A stretch of DNA of 64,000 nucleotides, from assembly GCF_001514495.1 (NCBI RefSeq), contig NZ_BCNM01000001.1, forward strand, positions 620,001 to 684,000. The letters run 5' to 3'. The notes below the pieces were generated by a model. The model ran no database searches. It was given only the letters and a program-made list of their open reading frames with translations, and was not told where the DNA came from. Below are positions 46,233 to 55,403 of this stretch, one piece after another (positions within the stretch are counted from its first letter, which is position 1; each line of letters starts with the position of its first letter). This stretch comes from Paenibacillus pabuli NBRC 13638 (GTDB lineage: Bacteria; Bacillota; Bacilli; Paenibacillales; Paenibacillaceae). The translations under genes were made by a program, and so were the position numbers.

Positions 46233-47450
46233 TCACATTTCCTGCAGCACACTCATATTTAACACTTCAGCAAAATGTTTTTTTAACTTTTGGTCAGCAT
46301 TATTTTGCATTTTCTGAGTGACGTGAGTATATATTCCGAGAGTTATTTTTTCATCCCGATGACCCACTCTTTGCATAATCGTTTTTAAATCAACACCTGC
46401 TTCAGCAAGCATGCTGATATAGGTATGTCTGAAAATATGAGGTGTAGCATGTTTCTTTATAGTTGTCTTTTTCATAAGTTGCTGCATTCTTGTAAGGATG
46501 TACTTCTGATGTATAGGATAACCATCGGGTTTTCTGAAAACAAAGTTCTCATCATGGTAATGCTTATACAATTTTTTTTGTTGAAGATAACTATTATTGG
46601 ATTGTTGCTGAAACTCCTTTAACATATGCATTATAGATTCGTCTATGGGTACGACTCTTATTGACGAAGTTGTTTTTGGTGGTGTTAGTTCATAATCAAT
46701 AAAGCTTTTTGCATGAAGGGTTTTGGTTATTCTAATATGATTTGCTTCAAAATCAATGTCTGGCCATTTAAGTGCACAAAGTTCACCAGATCGAAATCCA
46801 GAGAATGCTAAAAGGTTAAATATCTCTTTGTCTAAGTATATTCCATAAATATTTATGACGTTGAAAAAATTTATTAGCTCAACTCGATCTAAATATTTTT
46901 CTTCAACAAGTTGATCCTTATTTTCTATTTCAGCTACAGTAAGCATCTTAACAGGAATAATGGAATCCGTAGTTGGATTATCAAGAATGTACTTGTTTTT
47001 AATTGCATATTTAAAGATCATGTTCGCAGTAGTTTTCAAACCGCTTATAGTGTTGAAAGAATATCCTTGTTCAAACAACTGATAAAGACACTCTTGAAAA
47101 TCTCTATGAGTAATACTAGAGATCTTTCTTTTTGCAAAGTGTTTGTTTAAATTCTTGATTTCAACTCCTCTGGTTATAATACTTCGTTTTTTCACCTTAC
47201 CTTTAGAATAAACTCTAAACCATTCTTCAGCCACATCTTCAAATATTAAACTCTTATTCTTTTTAGCATTAACACCTCTTGATAATTGATCATACACAGC
47301 TTGAGCACGAGCGAATGCTTCCTTCTGAGTATCACCTCTTCGAGGTATCTGTTTTCGCTTCCCAGTTAACGGATCTGGTGGACCTTCCAGTGTGCAAATC
47401 CACTTGTATCCCTGTTTATTATTTGCTTTGATCTTAGTGTAAGATGCCAT
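46233..47450 (-). CDS. Prophage integrase (tyrosine recombinase)
   Basis: The 405-residue protein has an N-terminal arm-binding domain (KQGYKWICTLEGPPDPLTGKRKQIP), a core-binding domain and the catalytic motifs AFSGFRSGELCAL (Arg), HIFRHTYISML (His, Arg), VGHRDEKITLGIYTH (His, Tyr). It integrates and excises the prophage. It is AT-richer than the chromosomal neighbours, and marks the left end of the prophage. Confidence 0.93.
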   Translation of the reverse strand: MASYTKIKANNKQGYKWICTLEGPPDPLTGKRKQIPRRGDTQKEAFARAQAVYDQLSRGVNAKKNKSLIFEDVAEEWFRVYSKGKVKKRSIITRGVEIKNLNKHFAKRKISSITHRDFQECLYQLFEQGYSFNTISGLKTTANMIFKYAIKNKYILDNPTTDSIIPVKMLTVAEIENKDQLVEEKYLDRVELINFFNVINIYGIYLDKEIFNLLAFSGFRSGELCALKWPDIDFEANHIRITKTLHAKSFIDYELTPPKTTSSIRVVPIDESIMHMLKEFQQQSNNSYLQQKKLYKHYHDENFVFRKPDGYPIHQKYILTRMQQLMKKTTIKKHATPHIFRHTYISMLAEAGVDLKTIMQRVGHRDEKITLGIYTHVTQKMQNNADQKLKKHFAEVLNMSVLQEM

Positions 47451-47469
47451 ATATGATCAGCTCCTCAAC

Positions 47470-48084
47470 TTAACTAGTTTGATTTTTTAATTGTTGGAGA
47501 AGACGTCTTGACTCGTTTGAAGGTTGCTTTGGTTGTGATGAACGAAATAGAGAGACGGCCATTTGAATTTTACTTTTCATCATCTCAATATTTTCACGGT
47601 AGGTGTGATATTCTTCATGTAACCTGGAGGCGATTTGTTCAGCACGGTCTGCAGCGAGCTCAATGGGCACTCTGAACTCTTCTGATAGAAGCCCTATATA
47701 TTCACCCCAGGTCATATCTAAAGGCGTAGGGAGAAGGTAATAGGGCATAGAAGCCATTAATCTAAAGTTCGATGCTTGGATCTCTTGAAGATCTACAAAA
47801 AGCTTAGGAAGTTCATCCTGGTGGCCCTCGTGACGAACGATGTGAGCAAGCTCATGAAAGAAATCTGCCCGTTGTTGTATGAGAGAAGTATCTTTATTTA
47901 GAAAAATAACGCTCCCCCAATCTTCCCAATGAGATTTTGGTTTTCCATTGTAGTAAATGATATCCGCGCCCCATATGGAGGCAATTAAGTCGATATCCAA
48001 TTCATGCGGATGATTAATTCCAAACACTTGATACAAATCGCAGATCAACAGTTCTGTATCTGTTGGTTCATAATATGGAAGCAT
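47470..48084 (-). CDS. ImmA/IrrE-family metallopeptidase
   Basis: The 204-residue protein carries the zinc motif HELAH (DFFHELAHIVRHEGH). ImmA-type proteases cleave the phage repressor and induce the element, as in ICEBs1. The ATG at 48084 has AAGGGG upstream; the frame opens 30 bases earlier. It is close to the repressor-type gene at 48921, a likely target. Confidence 0.85.
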   Translation of the reverse strand: MLPYYEPTDTELLICDLYQVFGINHPHELDIDLIASIWGADIIYYNGKPKSHWEDWGSVIFLNKDTSLIQQRADFFHELAHIVRHEGHQDELPKLFVDLQEIQASNFRLMASMPYYLLPTPLDMTWGEYIGLLSEEFRVPIELAADRAEQIASRLHEEYHTYRENIEMMKSKIQMAVSLFRSSQPKQPSNESRRLLQQLKNQTS

Positions 48085-48162
48085 TGTGCCATTTCCCCTT
48101 GTAGAATAGTACATATGTTCGCTTTTCGGTTTAAAAGAAAAGCCCAGAAGGGCTTTAGATAA

Positions 48163-48888
48163 TTACTTAGCTGCAGTGATACCAAATGTAGAAATGTTAT
48201 TGTCTTGAATTTTGAATCGATATTTATATCCGTTTCTAACTGTAGCTCCATCAAAATCATTCAAATTTATGTCGCCATCGAGTAGCCCAATATCTTTTAT
48301 AACGTCCTGGGCATCGTTATATGTGTATCCGTTATTACTTGTCATGATTAGTGTGGCAATAGCTGTCATGAGTGTTCCGCCAGTTTGTTCACTGAAACCA
48401 CCGGTTCCTATAAGCATGACCTGCTGTATTTGATCCTCTGGATTTAGCGTACCCATCATACTTAAATCATCACTGAAAATATACTGGAATGTTTTAGTGT
48501 TGCTTTTTTGAGCGTCTTCAATTTTAAACTGCGTAATTCCCAGATCGTTTAATCTGTATTTGCCAACTATAGCGTTAAACTCATTTTTGAACTCATCCGT
48601 AGACATACTGAAGAGTGCAGGCAGAGACAAATCAACATTTTGCTGAGTATTTATCGTTACAGCCTCAGTTGGAGTATCTATAGTTGTTGTTGTACTGGTG
48701 CTTGGATTGTCCGAGAAGAGTCGAATGCCAAAAACGCCAACGCAAGTCATCACAATAAATGCTCCAGTGAGAATAAAATGTTTCTTAGCCTTACCATTTT
48801 GCTTTTTGACTGCTGAGACTCCAAGAAAGAGAAATACGGTAAGGGCAATTAAACCTAATAAAAACATTAAAACGAATAGGCTTTGCAA
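48163..48888 (-). CDS. Prophage membrane protein of unknown function
   Basis: The 241-residue protein starts at TTG 48888 (AGAGGTGAG upstream) and has two TM segments (about 3-23 and 38-57), then an extracytoplasmic part of about 180 residues with a conserved-looking NGYTYNDAQDVIKDIGLL. It lies between repressor and ImmA, a place used for superinfection or lysogeny genes. The family is not recognised. Confidence 0.7.
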   Translation of the reverse strand: MQSLFVLMFLLGLIALTVFLFLGVSAVKKQNGKAKKHFILTGAFIVMTCVGVFGIRLFSDNPSTSTTTTIDTPTEAVTINTQQNVDLSLPALFSMSTDEFKNEFNAIVGKYRLNDLGITQFKIEDAQKSNTKTFQYIFSDDLSMMGTLNPEDQIQQVMLIGTGGFSEQTGGTLMTAIATLIMTSNNGYTYNDAQDVIKDIGLLDGDINLNDFDGATVRNGYKYRFKIQDNNISTFGITAAK

Positions 48889-48920
48889 AATCTCACCTCT
48901 TAAATTCTATTGTCGTAATT

Positions 48921-49277
48921 CTATTTGTCCTGCTGCTCCTGTTGCTTTTTCTTCATTTCTCTCCAAGCTTGAATTGCTGCATTCGCTACTTCTTTTTCTT
49001 CATCCGTCCAACCTTTACCGCCATCCATGTACGCACTACCACCTGCTGGAAGACGAGAAATCGACCGTCCTTGCAAGTAATCTAAAGAGACTTCAAAAAG
49101 GTCAGCGATCTTGTTCAATGTATCCAATGGTGGTTCTTTGGTTCCATTCTCGTAAGCCGTGTATGTTGTACGGGCTACTCCAATAATATCGGCGACATAC
49201 CCTTGGGTCCACTTAGATTCAGAAGCCTTTTTACGTTCTCTTTCAGATTTTAGCCGTTTAGAGAAGATCTTTTCCAT
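48921..49277 (-). CDS. Phage repressor, XRE/HTH type (CI-like)
   Basis: The 118-residue protein has an XRE helix-turn-helix (WTQGYVADIIGVARTTYTAYENGTKEPPLDTLNKIADLFEVSLDYLQG). The C-terminal tail is charged. It likely keeps the prophage silent by binding the TGTTCC operators in the divergent region. ATG 49277 is chosen; the site is weak. Confidence 0.85.
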   Translation of the reverse strand: MEKIFSKRLKSERERKKASESKWTQGYVADIIGVARTTYTAYENGTKEPPLDTLNKIADLFEVSLDYLQGRSISRLPAGGSAYMDGGKGWTDEEKEVANAAIQAWREMKKKQQEQQDK

Positions 49278-49315
49278 ATTAGACACCAACTTCGTTGAGG
49301 ATACACTTATTATAA

Positions 49316-49421
49316 TGTTCCTTTAAGAAACTTTAAAGAAATGTTCCTAATAGTATAACAAACCCTTGACTTGTTCCTTTTAGTAACATATAATTCGATT
49401 ATAAAGTTACTTAAAGGAACA
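49316..49421. promoter_or_regulatory. CI/Cro-type operator region
   Basis: At least four related sites: TGTTCCTTTAAGAAACT (49316-49332), TGTTCCTAATAGTATAACA (49342-49360), TGTTCCTTTTAGTAACA (49372-49388) and AGTTACTTAAAGGAACA (49405-49421). The third exactly fills the spacer of the rightward promoter TTGACT (49366-49371) and TATAAT (49389-49394). The leftward promoter has TATAAT on the minus strand at about 49310-49315 with a site in its spacer. Confidence 0.8.
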
Positions 49422-49439
49422 TTACAGGAGGTGAGCACA

Positions 49440-49682
49440 ATGAGAATTTGGCTCAAAGAGTTTCGTGATTCTGCAGATAAAACTCAAGTTGTAGTTGCTG
49501 ATGAGGCAGGAATATCTCGCAGTTACTATACTAATATTGAAAATGGAACTAAAACACCATCTGTCAAAGCTGCAAAATCAATCGCAAAGGTATTGTGTTT
49601 TCCATGGGAACATTTTTTTGACGATAAATGTTCCTTTAAAGAACAAAATGACAACGATAATAGTAGAAAAGAAGTTGTCTAA
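49440..49682 (+). CDS. Cro-like XRE repressor
   Basis: The 80-residue protein is an XRE helix-turn-helix (KTQVVVADEAGISRSYYTNIENGTKTPSVKAAKSIAKVL). The ATG at 49440 has AGGAGGTGAGCACA upstream. It is the first gene of the rightward early operon. Operator-like TGTTCCTTTAAAGAACA lies within its 3' end (49629-49645). Confidence 0.85.
   Translation: MRIWLKEFRDSADKTQVVVADEAGISRSYYTNIENGTKTPSVKAAKSIAKVLCFPWEHFFDDKCSFKEQNDNDNSRKEVV
49629..49645. promoter_or_regulatory. Operator-like site inside the cro gene
   Basis: TGTTCCTTTAAAGAACA, nearly a perfect palindrome of the switch operators, about 240 bp downstream of the rightward promoter. It could support looping or a roadblock. Confidence 0.55.
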
Positions 49683-49705
49683 ACGGAACAAAGGAGGCTC
49701 ACAGC

Positions 49706-50023
49706 ATGTTCAAAATTGAAGTCAATCCGACCGAACTGGAACAGATGATTATGTCTGCTGTACAAAAGGCAATTGAGCAATCACCGTTTGCTTCTTCCCA
49801 AACGCATCCAACCTTGATGGATAAGAAGCAGCTAATGGAGTTCCTGAAGATCGGTGCTACAAAAGCAGCTGAACTACTTAACAGAGAGGACTTCCCAGTG
49901 ATCAGAGAGTTTGGTCATCCAAGGGTACCGTTTCATTCACTCATGGCTTGGATTGACGATCACACAGAGTGGGTCAAGGCCAACGCCAAAGGATATTGGG
50001 AGCAGCGGGGAGGCGTTGCCTAA
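49706..50023 (+). CDS. DUF771-like phage DNA-binding protein
   Basis: The 105-residue protein has an excisionase/MerR-like helix-turn-helix (LMDKKQLMEFLKIGATKAAELLNREDFPVIREFGHPRVPF), common at the start of early operons of Firmicutes phages. AAAGGAGG precedes the ATG. It may be Xis-like or regulatory. Confidence 0.7.
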   Translation: MFKIEVNPTELEQMIMSAVQKAIEQSPFASSQTHPTLMDKKQLMEFLKIGATKAAELLNREDFPVIREFGHPRVPFHSLMAWIDDHTEWVKANAKGYWEQRGGVA

Positions 50024-50268
50024 TGTCACTACATTGGTACCGGAATACCTCGCCAGCAGCATGCGCCGCAGGAGCAGCTATTCGAGTTTTACTAAAAGGT
50101 ATGGAGCCGGATGAAGCTCTCCAGCAAACGTTATATAACGGTCGCCATACGGACAATCCGGAAGACATTACGTTTGACGAATTAAACACATTGAAGGAAA
50201 CAACCCACGCTCACCTTGAGCATATAAGAAAAACCGCCGGAGCTGTACCGGCTGCCGGCGGACGATGA
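50023..50268 (+). CDS. Small phage protein
   Basis: The 81-residue protein begins at ATG overlapping the previous TAA (TAATG). It contains GMEPDEALQQTLYNGRHTDNPEDITFDEL. The family is not recognised; position argues for an early-operon gene. Confidence 0.6.
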   Translation: MSLHWYRNTSPAACAAGAAIRVLLKGMEPDEALQQTLYNGRHTDNPEDITFDELNTLKETTHAHLEHIRKTAGAVPAAGGR

Positions 50269-50360
50269 AGGGGATTGGGGGAAGACCTTACAACACAATA
50301 TTACATCAGCCCTCTGTCCAAATTCATCTAACTAAATCGGACAAAGGAGACATAACAAGT

Positions 50361-50876
50361 ATGACAATTGGACATTTTCCCAGTGCGTTGGGCGAAGTTC
50401 TCAAACGCACTGGCGATACTCTGGCAAAAGCAGGAGAAGCAGTGCACATGGATGGCTCACAGATTGGAAAAGTGATCAAAGGCACTAGAAAGCCTTCAAA
50501 AGAGCTAATGAGGGGTGCAGTCGAACATTACGATGATGGCCAACTTTACATCGCAGCAGCCGGGGAAGTCACTGGCGGTGCTTTTGCTCCCTGGCTGGAC
50601 AACGTGGATTTACATAGAGCATCAGTTTTGTTCAAGACCGTGGAAGAAGTAAAGGAAGTCCTGGCTTTATCATCCGAGGCACCGATTAATAAAACGGGCG
50701 ACCAGCTCACAGAATCAGATCGATTGATCATGAAACGGCTGCTTATGGAAACAGTCGAAGCGATCACTGCACTAACGCATTTCGCTGCAGTGCTGTGCAA
50801 GGAGTATTCCTTCAGCTGGTTCGCTACCTGGAAAGAACATCGAGCGGATCTGAAGGCAAAAAAATATATGAAGTGA
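50361..50876 (+). CDS. Phage XRE-like protein
   Basis: The 171-residue protein has an N-terminal helix-turn-helix (ALGEVLKRTGDTLAKAGEAVHMDGSQIGKVIKGTRKPSKEL). Its middle and C-terminal parts are helical and not recognised. ATG at 50361 has AAAGGAG upstream at slightly long spacing; the frame opens at 50265. Confidence 0.7.
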   Translation: MTIGHFPSALGEVLKRTGDTLAKAGEAVHMDGSQIGKVIKGTRKPSKELMRGAVEHYDDGQLYIAAAGEVTGGAFAPWLDNVDLHRASVLFKTVEEVKEVLALSSEAPINKTGDQLTESDRLIMKRLLMETVEAITALTHFAAVLCKEYSFSWFATWKEHRADLKAKKYMK

Positions 50877-50886
50877 GGTTGATTGA

Positions 50887-51159
50887 ATGACTCGTGAACA
50901 GTTGGCATACGAAGCGCTGCAGGCTGGGAAGAATTCGAAGCACAATTTGGAAGTAATCCGGAAGCAGCCTGAAAGAATGTTGCCTGGGCAAATGGAGAAT
51001 GCAGAGGATTACTTGAATCGGATGATTCGATTCGCAGATGTGGAAATAAAAAACGTCCGGCTGGCGGGCCGAACGCTTGGTTTGAGAACTCGACTAAAGT
51101 CTCTTGTGCTGCTTATTTTATCGTCTCCCGAGTCAAAGCGCAAGGGGGAATCGGTATGA
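50887..51159 (+). CDS. Small phage protein, helical
   Basis: The 90-residue protein (MTREQLAYEALQAG start) is rich in charged helix. GAGGTTGATTGA precedes the ATG. It overlaps the next gene by 4 bases. The family is not recognised. Confidence 0.6.
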   Translation: MTREQLAYEALQAGKNSKHNLEVIRKQPERMLPGQMENAEDYLNRMIRFADVEIKNVRLAGRTLGLRTRLKSLVLLILSSPESKRKGESV

Positions 51160-51392
51160 AAGATCAATTATACATCCAAATCATCATTAATTATACGGAG
51201 TGTGCTAAGGCCCTCCGCGAAAACACGGCAGCAGTGACATCCTTTAATGGATCGATTCAGGGGAAGGAGTTTGAATCCATTTGGCAAGAACGGGAAATGA
51301 TCTTTCACCGCTGGCAGAACGCTGCTGCAAGCCTTCGGGAACTACCTGATGAGTACGTAGCGCAAGCTGTAGCGGCAATCGATCAGATTTAA
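51156..51392 (+). CDS. Small phage protein
   Basis: The 78-residue helical protein (SIQGKEFESIWQEREMIF, WQNAAASLRELPDEYV) starts in ATGA overlap with the previous gene. The family is not recognised. Confidence 0.6.
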   Translation: MKDQLYIQIIINYTECAKALRENTAAVTSFNGSIQGKEFESIWQEREMIFHRWQNAAASLRELPDEYVAQAVAAIDQI

Positions 51393-51699
51393 CTGTAACG
51401 AGATATGGACAGGCCCATGTCGGCCTTGTCTTCCGGCGTCGGACGGTTTCATAACCAACTCCCGTACGGCGTCGGAAGATGCGGCTGACGCATCACAGAG
51501 TATTAGCGCGAGGGTTACATTTTTAGACTTTGTTGGCTCCCTCTACAAAAGGTTCAAGACAAAAGTCTGGTTCACGCCATTAGCCACGTAACCGCCTGAG
51601 GAGTTCGATTGACGGCTCACTGGGTCGATTGGTTGGGAAAATGGCGGCTCTCGCGGTGGTACTTTGCCACCAATACATATGAAAGGAGGACACAAGAAA
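51393..51699. other. 307-bp gene-free stretch with structure
   Basis: No gene over about 27 codons with a ribosome site is seen. It has a repeated CGGCGTCGGA element (about 51435 and 51469), an inverted pair GACTTTGT / ACAAAAGTC (about 51526-51568), and a hairpin GGTGG-TACTTTG-CCACC (about 51655-51671) just before the next gene. Such a gap in a dense early operon may hold a regulatory RNA. Confidence 0.4.
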
Positions 51700-51942
51700 A
51701 TGAGCATTCAAGAATCGTTTGATAAGATGCTGAATCTCTTAAACAGTTTGAAGGATGACACTAATGACGCTATAAACAATACGCCTTACATCCTTCGTAG
51801 ATTATCTGAATTTACGGATGGAGAACTTGGTGACTTGATTTCTAACCTTGAGGAAGTTCGTGACAAGGCTGAGGAAATGGAAGTTGAGTTGAACGGGTTA
51901 AAGGAAACAATGGATCAGCTAAGCGCCGAAAACGAAAAATAG
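51700..51942 (+). CDS. Small coiled-coil phage protein
   Basis: The 80-residue protein is helical with heptad-like spacing at its end (LISNLEEVRDKAEEMEVELNGLKETMDQL). GGAGG precedes ATG 51700 by 14 bases. The function is unknown. Confidence 0.6.
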   Translation: MSIQESFDKMLNLLNSLKDDTNDAINNTPYILRRLSEFTDGELGDLISNLEEVRDKAEEMEVELNGLKETMDQLSAENEK

Positions 51943-51960
51943 CCCGTTGCAGCGGGCTAT
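51940..51960 (+). terminator. Hairpin after the coiled-coil gene
   Basis: TAGCCCG pairs with CGGGCTA around a TTGCAG loop, without a T-tract. It may be a processing or pausing site. Confidence 0.35.
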
Positions 51961-52035
51961 CTCAGAACATTGAAAATTAAATATGGATACACGGTCATCT
52001 TACCATGGGTGGCCGTTCCAAACAAGGAGGACGTT

Positions 52036-52239
52036 ATGAGTAAAACGACTGCTATTACTGTCGACTTATCCGCTCAGACCATTGACGCTGCTGTTAAGCC
52101 AGCGATGCACTACACGCCAGCAATACTTTCCGTCTCGGGTACATTTGGTTCCGTTGAACTGATGGCCGATGACGATCAACTTGCGGCTGTAGCGGATGCA
52201 ATCAGCCAGCACTTTAAATCAAAGGAGAAGAGCGCATGA
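52036..52239 (+). CDS. Small phage protein upstream of the recombination ATPase
   Basis: The 67-residue protein (MSKTTAITVDLSAQTID start) has AAGGAGG before ATG 52036. It overlaps the ATPase start by 4 bases, suggesting coupled translation. The family is not recognised. Confidence 0.6.
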   Translation: MSKTTAITVDLSAQTIDAAVKPAMHYTPAILSVSGTFGSVELMADDDQLAAVADAISQHFKSKEKSA

Positions 52240-54314
52240 GACAAATTACATTGATTTCCCTGATCCTTCGCAATTTTAAAGGGTTACGGGATTTTGTATT
52301 GGAAGCTGACGGTCGCAGTATTTCTGCTTACGGCGACAACGCCACTGGTAAGACAACGTTGTTCGATGGGTTTGTATGGACGCTGTTGGGTAAAGACAGC
52401 CAAAATCGTACGGACTTTGAAATCAAAGCTCTGGACGAAGCTGGGAAAGTTGCTGAACACGGCCTGCAACATGAGGTTGAAGCAATCCTGATGGTTGACC
52501 GTCGTCGTCGTTCTTTCAAAAAGGTGTTTGCCGAGAAATGGACGCGTAAGCGGGGGCAAGCGGCGGCAGAATTTGGTGGTCATACAACAGATTATTACGT
52601 TGATGGCGTGCCGGTTAAGCAAGGACAGTACAAAGCTGAGGTGGATGCACTGATTAATGAGGATGTTTTCAAACTTCTCACTAATCCTGCCTACTTTAAC
52701 GAGATCCTTAAACCGGATGCGCGCCGCAAAGTGCTTTTGGAAGTGTGTGGGGAAATGACGGATGCCGAAATCATTGCAAGCAGCAAGCAACTCGCGCCAT
52801 TGGCTGACATTCTTGGAGATCGAAGCCTTGAGGATCACCGCAAGGTGATCGCAGCTCGTCGGACTGAGATCAATAAGGAACTAGATAAGATTCCGGTTCG
52901 CATCGATGAAGCCCGCCGCAGTATGCCAGATGTGTCTGACTTGGACGCTGAGTTGTTGCAAGAGGACATCGAAACGATGCGCGGCAGGGTGGATGCCAAG
53001 ACGGCCGAGCTTCAACGGATTCAGTCTGGTGGTGAGTTATCTTCCAAGGAGATCCGCTTGCGTGAGATTAATGCGGAGCTGGCAGGAATTAAGCAAGTGA
53101 TTCAGGCGGATGGTCTACAAGCAGTAAACGGGCAACAAGCAAGGCTGTCGCAATTACGTGGTGAAGCTTCTGAACTACAATCCCGGTTAAACGCGGGACA
53201 ACGTGAGGCAGAACGTTATAAAGGACAGATCAATCGTGCTGATAGCCAAGTTAAAAGGCTGCGGGCAGAATGGACATCTCTTGATAGCCTTCAATATCCG
53301 GTGCACGAGCATCAGCATGATGCCAATTGCCCTACTTGTGGACAAGCACTTCCTGAGGATCAAATGCAGGCAGCACAGGACAAAGCGCTGGAAACATTTA
53401 ATCTGGACAAGTCCAAGCGCCTTGAAGCAATTAGTGCTGACGGTAAGCTTGCTGCAGCAGAGAAAAATGAACTGGAAAAGGCATTGAAAACACTTGAAGG
53501 CGAGTTGAACAATCTGCAGGAGGAAGTTGCTTCAAAGGCAGCCGAAGTTACGGCAGCCGAAGCAACTTTGCAGACCTTACAAACCAACATTGCTGATCCA
53601 TCAGACAATACTAAGTATCAATCCAAACAGCGAGAAGGTGAACAAGTTCGTGCTGAGATCGAACAGCTTCGTTCTTCTGCTGCTGATGCTATGGGCAAAG
53701 TACAAGCTGAGATCCGAATCCTTCGCGGTCAGGTTGACGACCTGGAAGCGGACAAAGCGAAGCTGGCAACAGTAGCAGCGACTAAAGTACGAATCACTGA
53801 GCTGGAGCAACAAGAGCGCATATTGGCCGCAGAATTTGAGAAATTGGAACACGAATTGTTCCTGACAGAAGAATTCACCCGTACCAAGGTTTCGATGCTT
53901 GAATCCAAAATCAACAGCAAATTCAAATATGCACGGTTCCGTTTGTTCGAAGAGCAAGTCAATGGTGGGTTGAAGGACGTCTGCAAGACATTGTTCAACG
54001 GTGTGCCTTATGAAGGCGGTTTGAACAACGCTGCTCGGATTAATGTTGGCTTGGACATCATCAATACACTTGGACAGCATTACGGATTCTCAGCACCGAT
54101 ATTCGTGGATAACGCTGAGGCAGTAACACAATTGATTGATACGGATGCCCAAATGATTCGTTTGGTTGTTCCACCAACGTTCCGTAGTTTGCCAAAAGAG
54201 GCACAAAAAGAGCTTGCTAAGCAACATGGCAGTTATGAAGATGCTGAAGCTGCTTGGAGCGATAGAAACAAGAAGCTCCGTTTGGAGCATAACGACATCC
54301 AGGAGGCGATTTAA
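52236..54314 (+). CDS. AAA ATPase, SbcC/Rad50-like with zinc hook
   Basis: The 692-residue protein has an N-terminal Walker A (GDNATGKTT, 33-41) preceded by LRNFKGLRDF, a long coiled coil, a zinc-hook CPTC (Cys365, Cys368) in the middle, and a C-terminal Walker B-like PIFVDNAEAV, with Asn at the Glu position. Such RecF/SMC-like ATPases pair with recombination proteins in phages. It is followed by a RecT-like gene and a metallo-beta-lactamase nuclease. Confidence 0.8.
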   Translation: MRQITLISLILRNFKGLRDFVLEADGRSISAYGDNATGKTTLFDGFVWTLLGKDSQNRTDFEIKALDEAGKVAEHGLQHEVEAILMVDRRRRSFKKVFAEKWTRKRGQAAAEFGGHTTDYYVDGVPVKQGQYKAEVDALINEDVFKLLTNPAYFNEILKPDARRKVLLEVCGEMTDAEIIASSKQLAPLADILGDRSLEDHRKVIAARRTEINKELDKIPVRIDEARRSMPDVSDLDAELLQEDIETMRGRVDAKTAELQRIQSGGELSSKEIRLREINAELAGIKQVIQADGLQAVNGQQARLSQLRGEASELQSRLNAGQREAERYKGQINRADSQVKRLRAEWTSLDSLQYPVHEHQHDANCPTCGQALPEDQMQAAQDKALETFNLDKSKRLEAISADGKLAAAEKNELEKALKTLEGELNNLQEEVASKAAEVTAAEATLQTLQTNIADPSDNTKYQSKQREGEQVRAEIEQLRSSAADAMGKVQAEIRILRGQVDDLEADKAKLATVAATKVRITELEQQERILAAEFEKLEHELFLTEEFTRTKVSMLESKINSKFKYARFRLFEEQVNGGLKDVCKTLFNGVPYEGGLNNAARINVGLDIINTLGQHYGFSAPIFVDNAEAVTQLIDTDAQMIRLVVPPTFRSLPKEAQKELAKQHGSYEDAEAAWSDRNKKLRLEHNDIQEAI

Positions 54315-55403
54315 TTGAGCGACTTTTCGACAACACTTTCAAAGGTAAACGACAACTATTTCCCGATGATCGAGCGTCAACTCATCGGGAATGGCGTGAA
54401 GATGGACGAATACGCAAAATCATGTGTACTAAATGCCATTTCAGCGATTAACAATTCCTTGGATTCTAAAGGGATCAGCTGGAATGACAGTGATCTTGAT
54501 AAGAGCAATATTACTCAAATCTTGCTGCAGGTGGCTTCTCTCAAACTGAATGCCGCGGCAAGCCCTCGGGAGGTTTACTTCCAAACTCGGAACGTCTCCG
54601 TCAAGAAGAAGGTTGATGGCAAGGATGTAACCACATGGAAAAAACAAGTTGAGATGGGCATTGAGGGTGACGGCAACGATGCCATCCTCGCCCGTTATGG
54701 ACGTGATGTAAAGAAGGTTGGACAGTTCTGGCTTGTACGGGAAGGTGACGATTTCACTTATCCGGAATACACCGGATTTGAGGTTGTGCCGCCAACGTGG
54801 CGCCCTAAGGGCAAGGGTGATGTGGTGAGGGTTGTATATCCTATCATGAAGAAGGATGGAACCATTGAGTTTCACATCGCTGAAAGGGAGGATGTTGTCC
54901 GGAATCTTGTCGCACACATGAGTAACAACATGATGAACGAGACGTTTGGCGTCTGTGCTGATCGATACAAGGCAACCACCGACCAAAGGAAAGCGATAGC
55001 TGCTAAGAAATCGGAAATCCTCAACAAAGCGAAAGCTGCAGGAATGGCAGCATTAGACGATGCGGAACTTCAACAATACATTAGTCCAGCCTGGACTGAA
55101 CCTCAAAGTCGTGAATCGATGATCATCCGTAAGATGCGGAACAACGTCGTGAAGAAGATTCCTAAGGACTTCGGTAATGCGTTGGTTGAAATGTCATACA
55201 CCGAAGCAACAGACGAATCGTACAGCGAGGTTCAACGCGAAATCGCTGAACATGCCAATACAGAGCCGATTGATATTTCACCACAGCCAGGGCAACCAAA
55301 TGAAGAGAACGACCTTCAACCCGAACATGATCAACATGAGGAACCACGGGAAATGAATTTCGGGGATGAAAAGCCTACCAGTGGTAGCGGTCCCGACTTC
55401 TGA
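54315..55403 (+). CDS. Phage recombination protein, RecT-like candidate
   Basis: The 362-residue protein starts at TTG 54315, directly after the ATPase stop and behind AGGAGG. The core (ILLQVASLKLNAAASPREVYFQTRN; FWLVREGDDFTYPEYTGFEVVPPTWRPKGKGDVVRVVYPI) is reminiscent of single-strand annealing proteins of the RecT type, but the match is loose. The C-terminal 60 residues are acidic and low in complexity. Its place between an SbcC-like ATPase and a nuclease-like protein supports a recombination role. Confidence 0.55.
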   Translation: MSDFSTTLSKVNDNYFPMIERQLIGNGVKMDEYAKSCVLNAISAINNSLDSKGISWNDSDLDKSNITQILLQVASLKLNAAASPREVYFQTRNVSVKKKVDGKDVTTWKKQVEMGIEGDGNDAILARYGRDVKKVGQFWLVREGDDFTYPEYTGFEVVPPTWRPKGKGDVVRVVYPIMKKDGTIEFHIAEREDVVRNLVAHMSNNMMNETFGVCADRYKATTDQRKAIAAKKSEILNKAKAAGMAALDDAELQQYISPAWTEPQSRESMIIRKMRNNVVKKIPKDFGNALVEMSYTEATDESYSEVQREIAEHANTEPIDISPQPGQPNEENDLQPEHDQHEEPREMNFGDEKPTSGSGPDF

